Part shown: in pieces, positions 9,078-17,906 of the stretch | How positions within the stretch are numbered: position 1 is the stretch's first letter | Layout of the letters: every line of letters starts with the position of its first letter | Source: Haloterrigena alkaliphila | GTDB taxonomy: Archaea > Halobacteriota > Halobacteria > Halobacteriales > Natrialbaceae | DNA length: 64,000 nucleotides | Direction of reading: 5' to 3' | NCBI RefSeq assembly: GCF_017352155.2 | Contig: NZ_CP071462.1 | Coordinates: forward strand, 1,984,001 to 2,048,000 | Made by a program: the position numbers and the translations under genes | Notes under the pieces: model-generated | The model's database searches: none | What the model was told of the DNA's origin: nothing | What the model saw: only the letters and a program-made list of their open reading frames with translations

Positions 9078-9854
9078 ATGAGTACGCATTCGACCCACTC
9101 GGCTGACGAAACGGCACAGACGGAGGACGTTCTCCGACTCGAGAACGTCACGAAACAGTTCGGGAGCGTCACGGCGGTCGACGACCTCTCGTTTACCGTC
9201 CACGAGGGCGAGATCCTGGGATTCATCGGCCCGAACGGGGCCGGTAAATCGACCACGTTCGACTGCGTGTCCGGGACCTTTCCGCCGACCAGCGGGACGA
9301 TCACCTACCGCGGCGAGGACGTCACCGGCCGTCCCCAGCACGCCCTCGTCCAGAAGGGGATCGCTCGCACGTACCAGACGTTCCGCCCGCTGAACGACCG
9401 CACCGTCCTCGAGAACATCGCCCTCTCGCAGGTCCCCGACTCGCTGTTCTCGCTGTCGGACTTCCGCGCCGACACCGAAGAGCGAGCTCGCGAAATCTGC
9501 GAGCGGGTCGGACTGGAGCAGTACGCGTCCCAGCGGCCGGACGAACTCCCCCACGCCGGCTTGCTTCGACTCGAGGTCGGTCGCGCCCTCGGCACCGATC
9601 CCGACCTCCTGCTGGTCGACGAGCCCTTCGCCGGGCTCACGTCCGACGAAGTCGATCGCACCACGGAGCTCTTCCGTTCGCTGCGCGAGGACGGGATGAC
9701 GCTGGTCGTCATCGACCACAACATGCACGGCCTGCTCGACCTCGTCGACCGCGTGATCGTCATCTCCTTCGGCGAGAAGATCGCGGACGGAACGCCGGCG
9801 GAGATCCGGAACGATCCCGCCGTCCAAGAGGCGTACCTCGGAGGTGAACTCTGA
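9078..9854 (+). CDS. livG: Liv-type ABC importer ATPase LivG
   Basis: A 258-residue nucleotide-binding subunit. Walker A is GPNGAGKST and Walker B is LLLVDEPFAG, with a switch His in VVIDHNMHGL. The signature position reads LPHAGLLRLEVGRAL, where most LivG proteins have a YGQQR-type core; this may be a haloarchaeal variant. The C-terminal FGEKIADGTPAEIRNDPAVQEAYLG is typical of LivG. The stop overlaps the ATG of livF by one base, so the two ATPases are translationally coupled. Confidence 0.95.
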   Translation: MSTHSTHSADETAQTEDVLRLENVTKQFGSVTAVDDLSFTVHEGEILGFIGPNGAGKSTTFDCVSGTFPPTSGTITYRGEDVTGRPQHALVQKGIARTYQTFRPLNDRTVLENIALSQVPDSLFSLSDFRADTEERAREICERVGLEQYASQRPDELPHAGLLRLEVGRALGTDPDLLLVDEPFAGLTSDEVDRTTELFRSLREDGMTLVVIDHNMHGLLDLVDRVIVISFGEKIADGTPAEIRNDPAVQEAYLGGEL

Positions 9855-10570
9855 TGGGAGCCGACTCGAGCGAGTCGCTGTTGTCCGTCTCGGATCTCCG
9901 GGTCTCGTACGGCAAAGTGACGGCGCTCGACGGCGTCGATCTCGACGTCCAGCCGGGCGAAACCATCGGGGTCATCGGCCCGAACGGCGCGGGCAAGTCC
10001 ACGCTCGTCGACACCATCAGCGGGTTTCTGGAGTACGAGGGCAGCATCACCTACCGCGGCCAGGAGGTCTCGGAGTCGTCGACGCACGACCTCGTCAAGA
10101 ACGGGCTGTTCTACTGCACCGAGCGGCGGAACCTGTTCGGCCAGATGAGCGTCGAGCGGAACCTTCGGCTCGGCTCGTACCTGAACGACGGTGGCGAAGC
10201 CGAGCGGCTGGAAGAGGTCTTCGACCTGTTCCCGCGACTGAAAGAGCGACGCGACCAGGACGCCGAGAGCCTGAGCGGCGGCGAACAGCAGATGCTCTCG
10301 CTCGGACGCGGGCTGATGAGCGATCCGGAGTTTTTGATCCTCGACGAGCCGTCGATCGGCCTCGCGCCGGTCGTCCTCGACGACATCAGCGAGGCGCTGA
10401 CCGCTATCACGGAGCTGGACGTGACGGTCATGCTCTGCGAGCAGAACATCACGTTCGCGCTCGAGCACGCCGATCGGCTCTATCTCCTCGAGAACGGGAC
10501 CGTTCGACGGACGGGGACGACGGAGTCGCTACAGTCCGACGAGTTCGTCGAGTCGTACATCGGCGGCTGA
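9854..10570 (+). CDS. livF: Liv-type ABC importer ATPase LivF
   Basis: A 238-residue ATPase that should pair with LivG. Walker A is GPNGAGKSTL, the signature is LSGGEQQMLSLGRGL, and Walker B is FLILDEPSIGLAP, all canonical, in contrast to the degenerate LivG signature. The N-terminal region LLSVSDLRVSYGKVTALDGV is standard. It closes the operon; a T-rich stretch (10619-10638) about 50 bases after the stop may end transcription. Confidence 0.95.
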   Translation: MGADSSESLLSVSDLRVSYGKVTALDGVDLDVQPGETIGVIGPNGAGKSTLVDTISGFLEYEGSITYRGQEVSESSTHDLVKNGLFYCTERRNLFGQMSVERNLRLGSYLNDGGEAERLEEVFDLFPRLKERRDQDAESLSGGEQQMLSLGRGLMSDPEFLILDEPSIGLAPVVLDDISEALTAITELDVTVMLCEQNITFALEHADRLYLLENGTVRRTGTTESLQSDEFVESYIGG

Positions 10571-11038
10571 AGAGGACCTCGTTCGCCGGTCGAGCCGGTT
10601 CCTGTCCGTATCGCTGACCGTTTTGCCGCTTCTTCCGTTTACTACTGTTGGACACCGTCGGTCCCTCGGCGACCGATTCGCGCTATCGTCGATACTGGAT
10701 TGCTACCCGTGACCGGTAGGTCGTCGTCGGCGTCCGTTCTCTCCGCCGATATCCCGCGTTCCTGCGACTTTACCGACGCATACCTGTACTCGCGGAACTC
10801 ATGCGCTGCCTACGTCCAAAAATAATGGACGGTCTCAGATCGCCAGACTGGCGCGACTCGCCCGCTCGAGTCGATGGAGCGACCGTGTAATTACAGATGT
10901 ATGGCTGTAATGAAGTGTTCACGCATTCAGCGCAGGAGAGAGCGAGGTTCGTCCGTCGCTACGGCGTTCGCCGGCGTTGCCCGATCGGCGTCTAACATAA
11001 TCGGACTATTTAAGGAGAGCGAGAGGTACCATACGGGT
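10571..11038. other. 468-bp intergenic region before the IclR gene
   Basis: No convincing gene. It has the T-rich end of the liv operon, a perfect ATTACAG/CTGTAAT palindrome (10890-10911) and the TATA box CTATTTAAG (11006-11014) of the next gene. Open frames here have no family resemblance. Confidence 0.6.
10890..10911. promoter_or_regulatory. Palindrome ATTACAG-N8-CTGTAAT, likely operator
   Basis: Seven-base perfect arms separated by eight bases, about 95-120 bases before the IclR gene's TATA box. Size and symmetry fit a dimeric HTH regulator. The regulator is unknown; the adjacent IclR is the first candidate. Confidence 0.5.
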
Positions 11039-11800
11039 ATGCCCGACGGCACGCCCCCCATGAAATCGGTGCTCCGCGCGTTCGACGTACTGGACGTCCT
11101 CTGGGAGACGAACGGTGCAGGTCCGTCTGCAGTCGCGGCTCAAATGGACGTCCCCAAGAGCACGGCTCACGTCTACCTGCGAACGCTTCAGGAGACGGGC
11201 TACGTCGTCAACGAGGGCGGCGAGTACCGACTCAGCCACCGGTTCCTGTCGATGGGATCGCGGATCAAGCACCGAAACAACCTCTTCCAGGTGTCGGAAC
11301 CGAAACTCCGGGAACTCGCGACGGAGACGGGCGAGCTAGTCACGCTCGTCGTCGAGGAAGCGGGGCAGTCGGTGATCCTACACAAGGAGTCCGGCGAGCG
11401 CTCGCTCGAGTTGGGGATCTACTCGGGAATGATCATCCCGCTGCACTCGAACGCGACGGGGAAGGCGATCCTCGCGCACCTGCCGGACGACCGGATCGAG
11501 ACCATCGTCGACACGCACGGACTCGAGCGGTTGACGGCTGAGACGATCACGGACAGGAAGGTACTGTACGCGGAACTGGAGGCCGTTCGGGAACGCGGCT
11601 ACGCCGTCGACTGGGATCAGCAGGTCAAGGGGATGGGACTGATCGGTGCACCGATCGAGATCGACGACCGTCTGCAGGGCGCCGTCGGCGTGGCTTGCCC
11701 GACCGGCCGCATGAAAGACGAGACGTACCAGAACGAACTCCTGCAGCGGCTCCAGGGGACGATCGATTCGATCACGATCAAGTACCGGTACGGGACGTGA
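11039..11800 (+). CDS. IclR-family transcriptional regulator (first of three)
   Basis: A 253-residue regulator. The N-terminal winged helix (about 5-65) includes GPSAVAAQMDVPKSTAHVYLRTLQE, and the C-terminal effector domain (about 80-250) has the NATGKAILAHLPDDRI block. The start at 11039 is chosen because TATA box CTATTTAAG lies 25-33 bases upstream, giving a leaderless mRNA. An in-frame start 55 codons earlier would include the promoter and is rejected. IclR proteins often control aromatic and acid catabolism. It sits between the Liv importer and the CoA ligase operon and could control either. Confidence 0.94.
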   Translation: MPDGTPPMKSVLRAFDVLDVLWETNGAGPSAVAAQMDVPKSTAHVYLRTLQETGYVVNEGGEYRLSHRFLSMGSRIKHRNNLFQVSEPKLRELATETGELVTLVVEEAGQSVILHKESGERSLELGIYSGMIIPLHSNATGKAILAHLPDDRIETIVDTHGLERLTAETITDRKVLYAELEAVRERGYAVDWDQQVKGMGLIGAPIEIDDRLQGAVGVACPTGRMKDETYQNELLQRLQGTIDSITIKYRYGT

Positions 11801-12241
11801 CGGGCGGGCCATGGCCGCTCGAGAGGGGGTTCCGATCACACGTGGATCATTCCCTGGACACCTGCGAGCACCTCTCTCAGCGACGATTTACGCCGCGTTC
11901 GCTGCTGGGGACTGATATCAGTTCGTCCGCTCTACGTCGGTGTCGCATTGCGTTTCTTTATACCGAACGTTAGGCCCTCAAGCTGCGGTACCGGCTCAGG
12001 ATTCGTTTTTTGGCAGGGAAATCGCTCGAGTTGCGCGCACTCCGCAGGAAGAGATTCGCAGATTAGGCTACTCGTTCGATGGCAGCGAACAGCGAGCCAC
12101 GCGAAACAGCAGTCCGGTAGCCGACTTCCCGTCGGTGTTGGTCACGACCTCACCTCTCGACCCGAATGTATTCGTCCGTCCCTTTTTCCATAATCATTAA
12201 TACCACCGCTAACGCCTCCCATACATAGACGAGTAATCTGT
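11801..12241. other. 441-bp intergenic region, no gene recognised
   Basis: Short open frames of about 80 codons exist but encode Ser/Arg/Cys-rich sequence unlike haloarchaeal proteins. An A/T-rich element (about 12190-12206) is the probable promoter of the following ligase gene. Confidence 0.5.
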
Positions 12242-13786
12242 ATGGAGTTCATCGACACATTCAACCGAACCGTTCGACGACACGCGTCGGAGACGGCCGT
12301 CGTTACCGACGACGGGCGATCGATGACGTACGGGGAGCTAGACGACCGAACGACTCGACTCGCGAACGCGCTGGACGAGCGCGTTCCCGAGCGACGGACG
12401 GCGACGCTGGCGGTCAACGGCCCGATGCCCATCGAAATGATGATCGCGGGCCAGAAACGCGGCCGCGGCAACGTGCAACTGCCGTTCCGCGACAGTCCGG
12501 GCGCGCTCGCCTCGATGCTCGAGCCGACGGACGCGGCGATCCTCGTCTTCGACGACGCGAACGCCGACAAGGCGCTCGAGGTCCTCGAGCGAACGGAGAT
12601 CGAACTGGGCGTGCACGCGGGCGAGCGCTCGATCGACCGCGAGGACGTCGAGTCCTACGACGTCGTCCTGTCGGACGCGTCGACCGACGACGTGGAACCG
12701 CATCCGGACTACGAACACGGCGTGTTCTACACGAGCGGGACGACGAGCAAGCCGAAGGCCGTGCTGTTCGGTCAGGAGGAGCTGTGGCACGGGAGCACGC
12801 AGGTGATCATGGAGATGGGGATCGAGGAGACCGACACGGCGCTGGTCACGACGCCGTGGTATCACATGGTGACCTGCGACGCCTGGATCCTGCCCCACAT
12901 TCAGGCCGGCGCGACGCTGGTCGTCCAGTCCGACTTCGATCCGGACGAGACGCTCCAGTTCATCGCCGAGCACGACGTGACCGGGCTCCTCGCGGTCCCG
13001 ACGCAACTGCACGGCATCGCGGATCGCCAGCGCGAGGCGGGGTACGATATCGACACCCTCTCGTACATCCGGACCGGCGGCTCGATCGTCACGGAGCGGC
13101 TCGTCGAGAAGGCCTCGGAACAGCTGACCGACGGCGTCTACAACACGTACGGACTGACCGAGGGCGGCCCGAACCTGACGTTCGCTCACCCGTCCGTCCA
13201 GGAGGAACACACGGGCTCGATCGGCAAGGAGTCGTTCGTCTCCGAGGTGCGGGTCGTCGAGGCCGCCGACCCCGACGAGGATCCGGACCCCGACGCGACC
13301 GTCGGCCCAGGCGGCACGGGAGAGGTGCTCGTCCGCGGTCCCGGCACCTGCGACGGTTACCTGGATCGCCCCGAGGCGACCGAACGACTGCTCGTCGACG
13401 ACGAGTGGATCCGCACGGGCGACGTCGCCGAGGTCGACGAGGACGGCTTCCTCTACATCGTCGGCCGCGTCGACAACATGATCGTCAGCGGCGGCGAGAA
13501 CATCTACCCCGAGGAGGTCGAGGAGGTCGTCGAGACCTACGAGGGCGTCGACGAGGCCGTCGTCGTCGGCCTCGAGGACGAACAGTGGGGCCACCGCGTC
13601 GCCTGCGTCGTCTGTACGAACGAGGACATAGAGACCGACGACCTCGACCGGTTCTGTACGGAGCACGACCACCTCGCGAACTTCAAGCGGCCCCGCGAGT
13701 ACGTGGTGACCACGGAATCGCTGCCGCGAACCGACACCGGAACCGTCGAACGGGAGACGGTCTACACCGAGTTCTTCGGCGAGTAG
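12242..13786 (+). CDS. AMP-dependent acyl/aryl-CoA ligase-like protein lacking the A10 lysine
   Basis: A 514-residue ANL-superfamily protein. It has the P-loop YTSGTTSKPKAV (about 165), TYGLTEGGP, and the hinge GDVAEVDEDGFLYIVGRVDN followed by MIVSGGENIYPEE. The C-terminal motif reads LPRTDTGTVERE, where nearly all members have Lys after TG; this Lys makes the adenylate. The protein may therefore be impaired in adenylation or use another residue. Context close to gentisate genes makes a benzoate-type acid a plausible ligand, but this is inference. It is followed by an MBL hydrolase gene. Confidence 0.9.
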   Translation: MEFIDTFNRTVRRHASETAVVTDDGRSMTYGELDDRTTRLANALDERVPERRTATLAVNGPMPIEMMIAGQKRGRGNVQLPFRDSPGALASMLEPTDAAILVFDDANADKALEVLERTEIELGVHAGERSIDREDVESYDVVLSDASTDDVEPHPDYEHGVFYTSGTTSKPKAVLFGQEELWHGSTQVIMEMGIEETDTALVTTPWYHMVTCDAWILPHIQAGATLVVQSDFDPDETLQFIAEHDVTGLLAVPTQLHGIADRQREAGYDIDTLSYIRTGGSIVTERLVEKASEQLTDGVYNTYGLTEGGPNLTFAHPSVQEEHTGSIGKESFVSEVRVVEAADPDEDPDPDATVGPGGTGEVLVRGPGTCDGYLDRPEATERLLVDDEWIRTGDVAEVDEDGFLYIVGRVDNMIVSGGENIYPEEVEEVVETYEGVDEAVVVGLEDEQWGHRVACVVCTNEDIETDDLDRFCTEHDHLANFKRPREYVVTTESLPRTDTGTVERETVYTEFFGE

Positions 13787-13855
13787 CGCGGCCGACCGTC
13801 CCGGGGTCGACCCGGACAGTATATTTATCACGTCCCTCGGAATAGAGCGCTACCG

Positions 13856-14479
13856 ATGTACACCGAGATACTCCCCGACGTGTACGATATCACGGTACAG
13901 GACGATGGCGAGGCCAGATACCGGGCCTTCCTCGTCGACGCCGACGTCCCGACGCTCGTGGACGCGGGACTGCCGGACACGACGGACGCGCTGTTCGAGG
14001 GCCTTGAGGAGATCGGCCTCGAGCCAGAGCGGGTGATCGTCACCCACGGCGACGGCGACCATTCCGGGGGCCTCGAGGCCGTGCGGGAGCGCTACGACGT
14101 CACGGTGTTCGTTCCGGAGGGCGAAGCCGTCGACGACGCGCTCGTCGACCGACGCTACGGCGACGGCGACGAGATCGGGCCGTTCACGGCCGTCCACGTC
14201 CCGGGACACACGCCCGGCCACCACGCGCTGGTCGCCGAGGACGACGACTTCGCAGTCCTCGCCGACGCGGTCTTCGGCTCGGACTCCCGGGGCCTCCCCG
14301 AAGGGTACTTCGTCCTCCCCACCGCCTACTTCTCCGCGGATCTCGAGGCCGCCGACCAGAACCTCGAGCGACTCCTCGAGTACGAGTTCGACGCCGGACT
14401 GGTCTTCCACGGCTCGTCGGTGCTGTCGGACGCGCGCGAGAAACTCGAGGCGTTCGTCGAGTTCAGTGCCAAACCGTAG
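13856..14479 (+). CDS. MBL-fold metallo-hydrolase
   Basis: A 207-residue metallo-beta-lactamase-fold protein. The metal motif reads THGDGDHSGG (H64, D66, D68, H69), an HxDxDH variant of HxHxDH, followed by the second histidine region VPGHTPGHH and a late FHGSS. It may hydrolyse a thioester or lactone, or be glyoxalase II-like. It starts 69 bases after the CoA ligase stop with its own A/T-rich box (TATATTTATCA, 13819-13829), so it is probably leaderless. The substrate cannot be told. Confidence 0.88.
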   Translation: MYTEILPDVYDITVQDDGEARYRAFLVDADVPTLVDAGLPDTTDALFEGLEEIGLEPERVIVTHGDGDHSGGLEAVRERYDVTVFVPEGEAVDDALVDRRYGDGDEIGPFTAVHVPGHTPGHHALVAEDDDFAVLADAVFGSDSRGLPEGYFVLPTAYFSADLEAADQNLERLLEYEFDAGLVFHGSSVLSDAREKLEAFVEFSAKP

Positions 14480-14603
14480 CAGATGGACGGAAGCCGTAGT
14501 GGATCGATCGATCGGTGACGAACCGCAACGGGCCGCTCGGTATGGCGGTCGTTCCCGCCCGCCATGGAAAACGCTTTCACCCCGTTCGAACAATAGCTCC
14601 GGT

Positions 14604-15989
14604 ATGTCGGTCACGAACTTGTTCGATCCCAGCGGTATCGCGGTCGTCGGGGCCTCCGCGACGCCGGGGAAGATCGGGTACGAAGCGATGAGCAACGCGA
14701 TCGAATTCGGCGGGCCGGTGTACCCGGTCAACCCGTCGGCCTCGGGGACCGTCTTCGACCGGGAGTTCGTCTCCTCGGTGACCGAGATCGACGGCGACGT
14801 GGATCTGGCGCTGCTGTGCGTCCCCGCGTCGGTGGTTCCGGACGTCGTCGCCGAGTGCGGCGAGGCGGGCATCGGCGCCGCGATCATCTTCGCCGGCGGC
14901 TTCTCGGAAGCGGGCCCGGAGGGTGAGGAGCTACAGGAACGTCTCGTCGCGGCCGCCGACGAGGGCGACGTCTCCCTGCTCGGCCCGAACACGAGCGGGT
15001 TTCTGGCGCCCTCGAAGGATCTGTACGCGACGTTCGCGACGGACATCGAGAGCATCCCCGCCGGAAACCTGGCGATCGTCGCCCAGAGCGGCGGGCTGGC
15101 GTACGCGGTCGCGTTTCAGGCCGAGAACGCCGGGATCGGAATCTCGGCGATGGTCGGTCTCGGGAACCGGGCCAACGTCGGCTTCCGGGAGGCGATCGAG
15201 TACTTCGACGGCGACGCGGAGACCGACGCGATCCTCCTCCACGTCGAGGGGACCGATCGGGGACGGGACCTCCTCGAGACCTGCCGCGAGTCCGAGACGC
15301 CGGTCGTGGCCTACAACGTCGGCGAGCAGGACGTCGGCGACTTCGCGGAGTCCCACACCGGCGCGCTCACCGGCGAGTACGAACTGTACGAGGCCGGCTT
15401 CGCCCAGTACGGGGTCCCGACGGTCCGCTCGTCGCCCGAACTGCTGGACGCCGGCCAGGCGCTCGCGACCTGTCCGGAACCGGACGGGCCGAACGTCGGC
15501 GTCGTCACCGCCCAGGCCGGGCCGGGAATCGCGATCACGGACCGGCTGAAGGCCGCGGGGGCGAGGCTGCCGTCGCTCACCGAGGAGACCCAGGACGTCG
15601 TCGAGGAAATCCTCCCCGGAATCACGTTCTCGGCCAACCCGGTCGACACCGCCCGACCCATGCCCGAGTTCGGCGACGTGGTCGCCGCCGTCGCCCGCGA
15701 CGACAACGTCGACATCGTGCTGGTCTACGAACTGTACGAGGGCGGGCTCGGCTACCCGACCGAGGCGCTCGAGGGCCTCGTCGACGAGGTGGAAAAACCG
15801 ATCGTCTTCGCCACCGGCGGTCCCAGGGCGATCCTCGACGAGAAATTGCCCGCGCTCGAGGACCTCGGCATCCCGACCTACCGGGCGCCGGAACGCGCGG
15901 CCGACGGCGTCGGCGCGCTCGTGCAGTACGCCCGGCGTAACGCCGATCCGGAACTCGCCGCGGACGAGGGGGTGAGCGCGGATGACTGA
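14604..15989 (+). CDS. ADP-forming acyl-CoA synthetase, alpha subunit
   Basis: A 461-residue protein with an N-terminal CoA-binding Rossmann domain (FDPSGIAVVGASATPGKIG) and two succinyl-CoA-ligase-like domains. The phospho-His loop is seen as ESHTGALTGEY (about residue 250). These enzymes convert acyl-CoA plus ADP and phosphate to acid, ATP and CoA, or the reverse. The start at 14604 is where similarity begins; 46 upstream codons overlap the promoter region. It overlaps the beta-subunit gene by 8 bases. Many haloarchaea carry a fused version, so the split pair is worth noting. Confidence 0.93.
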   Translation: MSVTNLFDPSGIAVVGASATPGKIGYEAMSNAIEFGGPVYPVNPSASGTVFDREFVSSVTEIDGDVDLALLCVPASVVPDVVAECGEAGIGAAIIFAGGFSEAGPEGEELQERLVAAADEGDVSLLGPNTSGFLAPSKDLYATFATDIESIPAGNLAIVAQSGGLAYAVAFQAENAGIGISAMVGLGNRANVGFREAIEYFDGDAETDAILLHVEGTDRGRDLLETCRESETPVVAYNVGEQDVGDFAESHTGALTGEYELYEAGFAQYGVPTVRSSPELLDAGQALATCPEPDGPNVGVVTAQAGPGIAITDRLKAAGARLPSLTEETQDVVEEILPGITFSANPVDTARPMPEFGDVVAAVARDDNVDIVLVYELYEGGLGYPTEALEGLVDEVEKPIVFATGGPRAILDEKLPALEDLGIPTYRAPERAADGVGALVQYARRNADPELAADEGVSADD

Positions 15990-16686
15990 GCCGACCGATC
16001 CGATCGAGGCGGCCCTCGCCGAGGGGCGGACCGCGCTGACCGAGGCCGAAGCGAAGGGGCTGCTCGCCGAGCGGGGGCTGACGGTCCCCGACGGCGAGAC
16101 CGTCCGCTCGCCGGACGCGGCGGTCGAGGCGGCCGAGTCGCTTGGCTACCCCGTCGTCGTCAAGGTCGCCGCGCCGTCGGTCCAGCACAAGAGCGAGTGG
16201 GCCGGCGGGATCGGCGTCCACGTGAACCTCGAGGGTCCGGACGCGGTGCGAACGGCCGCCGCGGAGATTCTCGAGGCCGCGGCGGAACGCGACGTCGACG
16301 CCGCGGTGCTCGTCGAGGAGGCCGTCGATCTCGACGCCGGCCTCGAGGTCATCGTCGGCGGCACGCGCGACCCGTCGTTCGGCCCGACCGTCCTCGTCGG
16401 CCTGGGCGGGGTGACGGTCGAGGTGTTGCAGGACACGAGCCACCGGCTCGCGCCGATCTCGACGGCCGAGGCGGTCGCGATGACTCGCGACCTCGAGGCG
16501 TCGCCGCTGTTCGACGGCTACCGCGGATCGCCGGCGGTCGACCGCGAGGCTGTCGCCGAGGCCATCGTCACCGTCGGCGACCTGCTGGACGCCCGCGAGG
16601 AGATCACCGAGATCGAGGTCAATCCGCTGCTGGCGCAGTCGGACCGAGCGGTCGCGCTCGACGCGCTGGTGTCGCTGGACGACTGA
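15982..16686 (+). CDS. ADP-forming acyl-CoA synthetase, beta subunit (ATP-grasp)
   Basis: A 234-residue ATP-grasp subunit. The nucleotide-binding part has GYPVVVKVAAPSVQHKSEWAGGIGV, followed by the second lobe with VLVEEAVDLDAGLEVIVGGTRD, and ends with the metal region EITEIEVNPLLAQ. Length fits the stand-alone beta subunit. It overlaps the alpha-subunit gene, so both form one enzyme. It may recover ATP from acyl- or aryl-CoA produced in this cluster. Confidence 0.93.
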   Translation: MTEPTDPIEAALAEGRTALTEAEAKGLLAERGLTVPDGETVRSPDAAVEAAESLGYPVVVKVAAPSVQHKSEWAGGIGVHVNLEGPDAVRTAAAEILEAAAERDVDAAVLVEEAVDLDAGLEVIVGGTRDPSFGPTVLVGLGGVTVEVLQDTSHRLAPISTAEAVAMTRDLEASPLFDGYRGSPAVDREAVAEAIVTVGDLLDAREEITEIEVNPLLAQSDRAVALDALVSLDD

Positions 16687-16698
16687 CGCCGTCCGCGC

Positions 16699-16798
16699 GG
16701 TCGCCTCGCTCCCGTAGGATGCCTCGCTCCCGCAGGTCGCCCCACTTTCGTCGGTTGCCTCGCTCCCGCAGGTCGCACCGCTCTCGTCGGTCGCTGTC
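16699..16798. repeat. 18-bp tandem repeat, about 5.5 copies
   Basis: Units starting at 16699, 16717, 16735, 16753 and 16771 share the consensus GGTCGCCTCGCTCCCGCA, with a partial sixth copy. Units alternate between a conserved form and a diverged form ending TCGTC. The array lies between convergent genes, after the ATP-grasp stop. Confidence 0.75.
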
Positions 16799-16843
16799 GG
16801 CGCCCGTTAAAAATACGTCGCGTCGGAACCGCCGTCTCTGGCG

Positions 16844-17719
16844 TCAGTCGTCCTTCTGGCTCTTCTCGACGTCGACGTCCGCGAAGGCGACGTCGCGCTC
16901 GGTGACCTCGACGGTCATCTGCCCGACGTCCTCGATCTCGGCGTCGATGGTGTCGCCGCCCTCGATCGCGCTGACGCCCGCGGGCGTCCCGGTGGTGATG
17001 ACGTCGCCGGCTTCGATGGTCGCGCCGATCGAGGCGTACTCGACGATGTCGCCGCAGCTGTAGATCATGCCGCCGGTGTTCTGTTGCTGTTTGGTCTCGC
17101 CGTTGAGCTGGAGTTCCATCTCGAGGTCGTGGGGGTCATCGAACTCGTCGGGCGTCGTGACGCAGGGGCCGATGACGGTGAACGTGTCGTAGGACTTCCG
17201 ATTCGAGCGGTCCTGATCACCGCGAACCGAGACGTCGAGCAGGATCGTGTAGCCGAGAACCGCGTCCCAGGCGTCCTCGGCGTCGATGTCCTTGACGTCC
17301 TCGCCCATGACGAAGCCGAGTTCGATCTCGTGGTCGACGCGCCGGTCGTTGAACGGTAGTTCGATGCCATCGGCCGGGCCGACGACGCTCGAGGGGGCCT
17401 TGAGGAAGTAGCCCTTGTCCTCGATGGTGAACCACTCCTCGGTGACGATGTCCTTGTCGGCCAGCGCCTCCTCGACGTGGTTCTCGTAGTTCAGCGGCGC
17501 CGCGATCACCTTGCCGGGACGGCGGACCGGCGCCTCGATGGTTACCTCCTCGCGGTCGTAGTCGGCGTCCTCGCCCTCGTACTCGCTCGCGTCGAGGTCC
17601 TTGCGGGCGTACTCCTTGAGGGGGTCGTTCGTCTCGAGGCCGAGTCGGTCGGTGACGTCGACGATGCCGTCGTCGGTCAGCAGACCGAGCCGATCGTCGT
17701 TGAATCTGACGAGTCGCAT
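16844..17719 (-). CDS. Fumarylacetoacetate hydrolase (FAH) family, probable maleyl- or fumarylpyruvate hydrolase
   Basis: A 291-residue FAH-fold C-C hydrolase. The metal ligands appear in DHEIELGFVMGED (ExE) and the family block KSYDTFTVIGPCV follows; GTPAGV near the end is also typical. The start 17719 lies 28 bases from a minus-strand TATA box (17743-17751), so translation is leaderless and a longer in-frame extension is rejected. It is transcribed away from gentisate dioxygenase, whose product maleylpyruvate (or its isomer) is the expected substrate. Whether it cuts the cis or trans form decides if maleate or fumarate is made. Confidence 0.93.
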   Translation of the reverse strand: MRLVRFNDDRLGLLTDDGIVDVTDRLGLETNDPLKEYARKDLDASEYEGEDADYDREEVTIEAPVRRPGKVIAAPLNYENHVEEALADKDIVTEEWFTIEDKGYFLKAPSSVVGPADGIELPFNDRRVDHEIELGFVMGEDVKDIDAEDAWDAVLGYTILLDVSVRGDQDRSNRKSYDTFTVIGPCVTTPDEFDDPHDLEMELQLNGETKQQQNTGGMIYSCGDIVEYASIGATIEAGDVITTGTPAGVSAIEGGDTIDAEIEDVGQMTVEVTERDVAFADVDVEKSQKDD

Positions 17720-17742
17720 GGTATGACAACCGCGACCCGACC

Positions 17743-17751
17743 ACATAAAAC
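17743..17751 (-). promoter_or_regulatory. TATA box of the FAH hydrolase gene
   Basis: Minus-strand GTTTTATGT, centred 28 bases before the ATG at 17719; predicts a leaderless transcript. Confidence 0.55.
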
Positions 17752-17875
17752 ATCCTTTCTCGGCTACCGACCGTCTCGAACGATCATTGAGGTTCTCTCG
17801 CAGTGAGGCGGTTCCGGAACGGACGCCGCGCCCGCGACCCGCAGCGGGCGCACACGGCTCAGGGGCCTCCAACAC

Positions 17876-17883
17876 ACTTATGG
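17876..17883 (+). promoter_or_regulatory. TATA box of gentisate dioxygenase
   Basis: ACTTATGG is centred 27 bases before ATG 17907. Its position argues that the ATG inside it (17880) is not the start codon. Confidence 0.5.
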
Positions 17884-17906
17884 TATCGTTCGACGAACAT
17901 ACGCAC

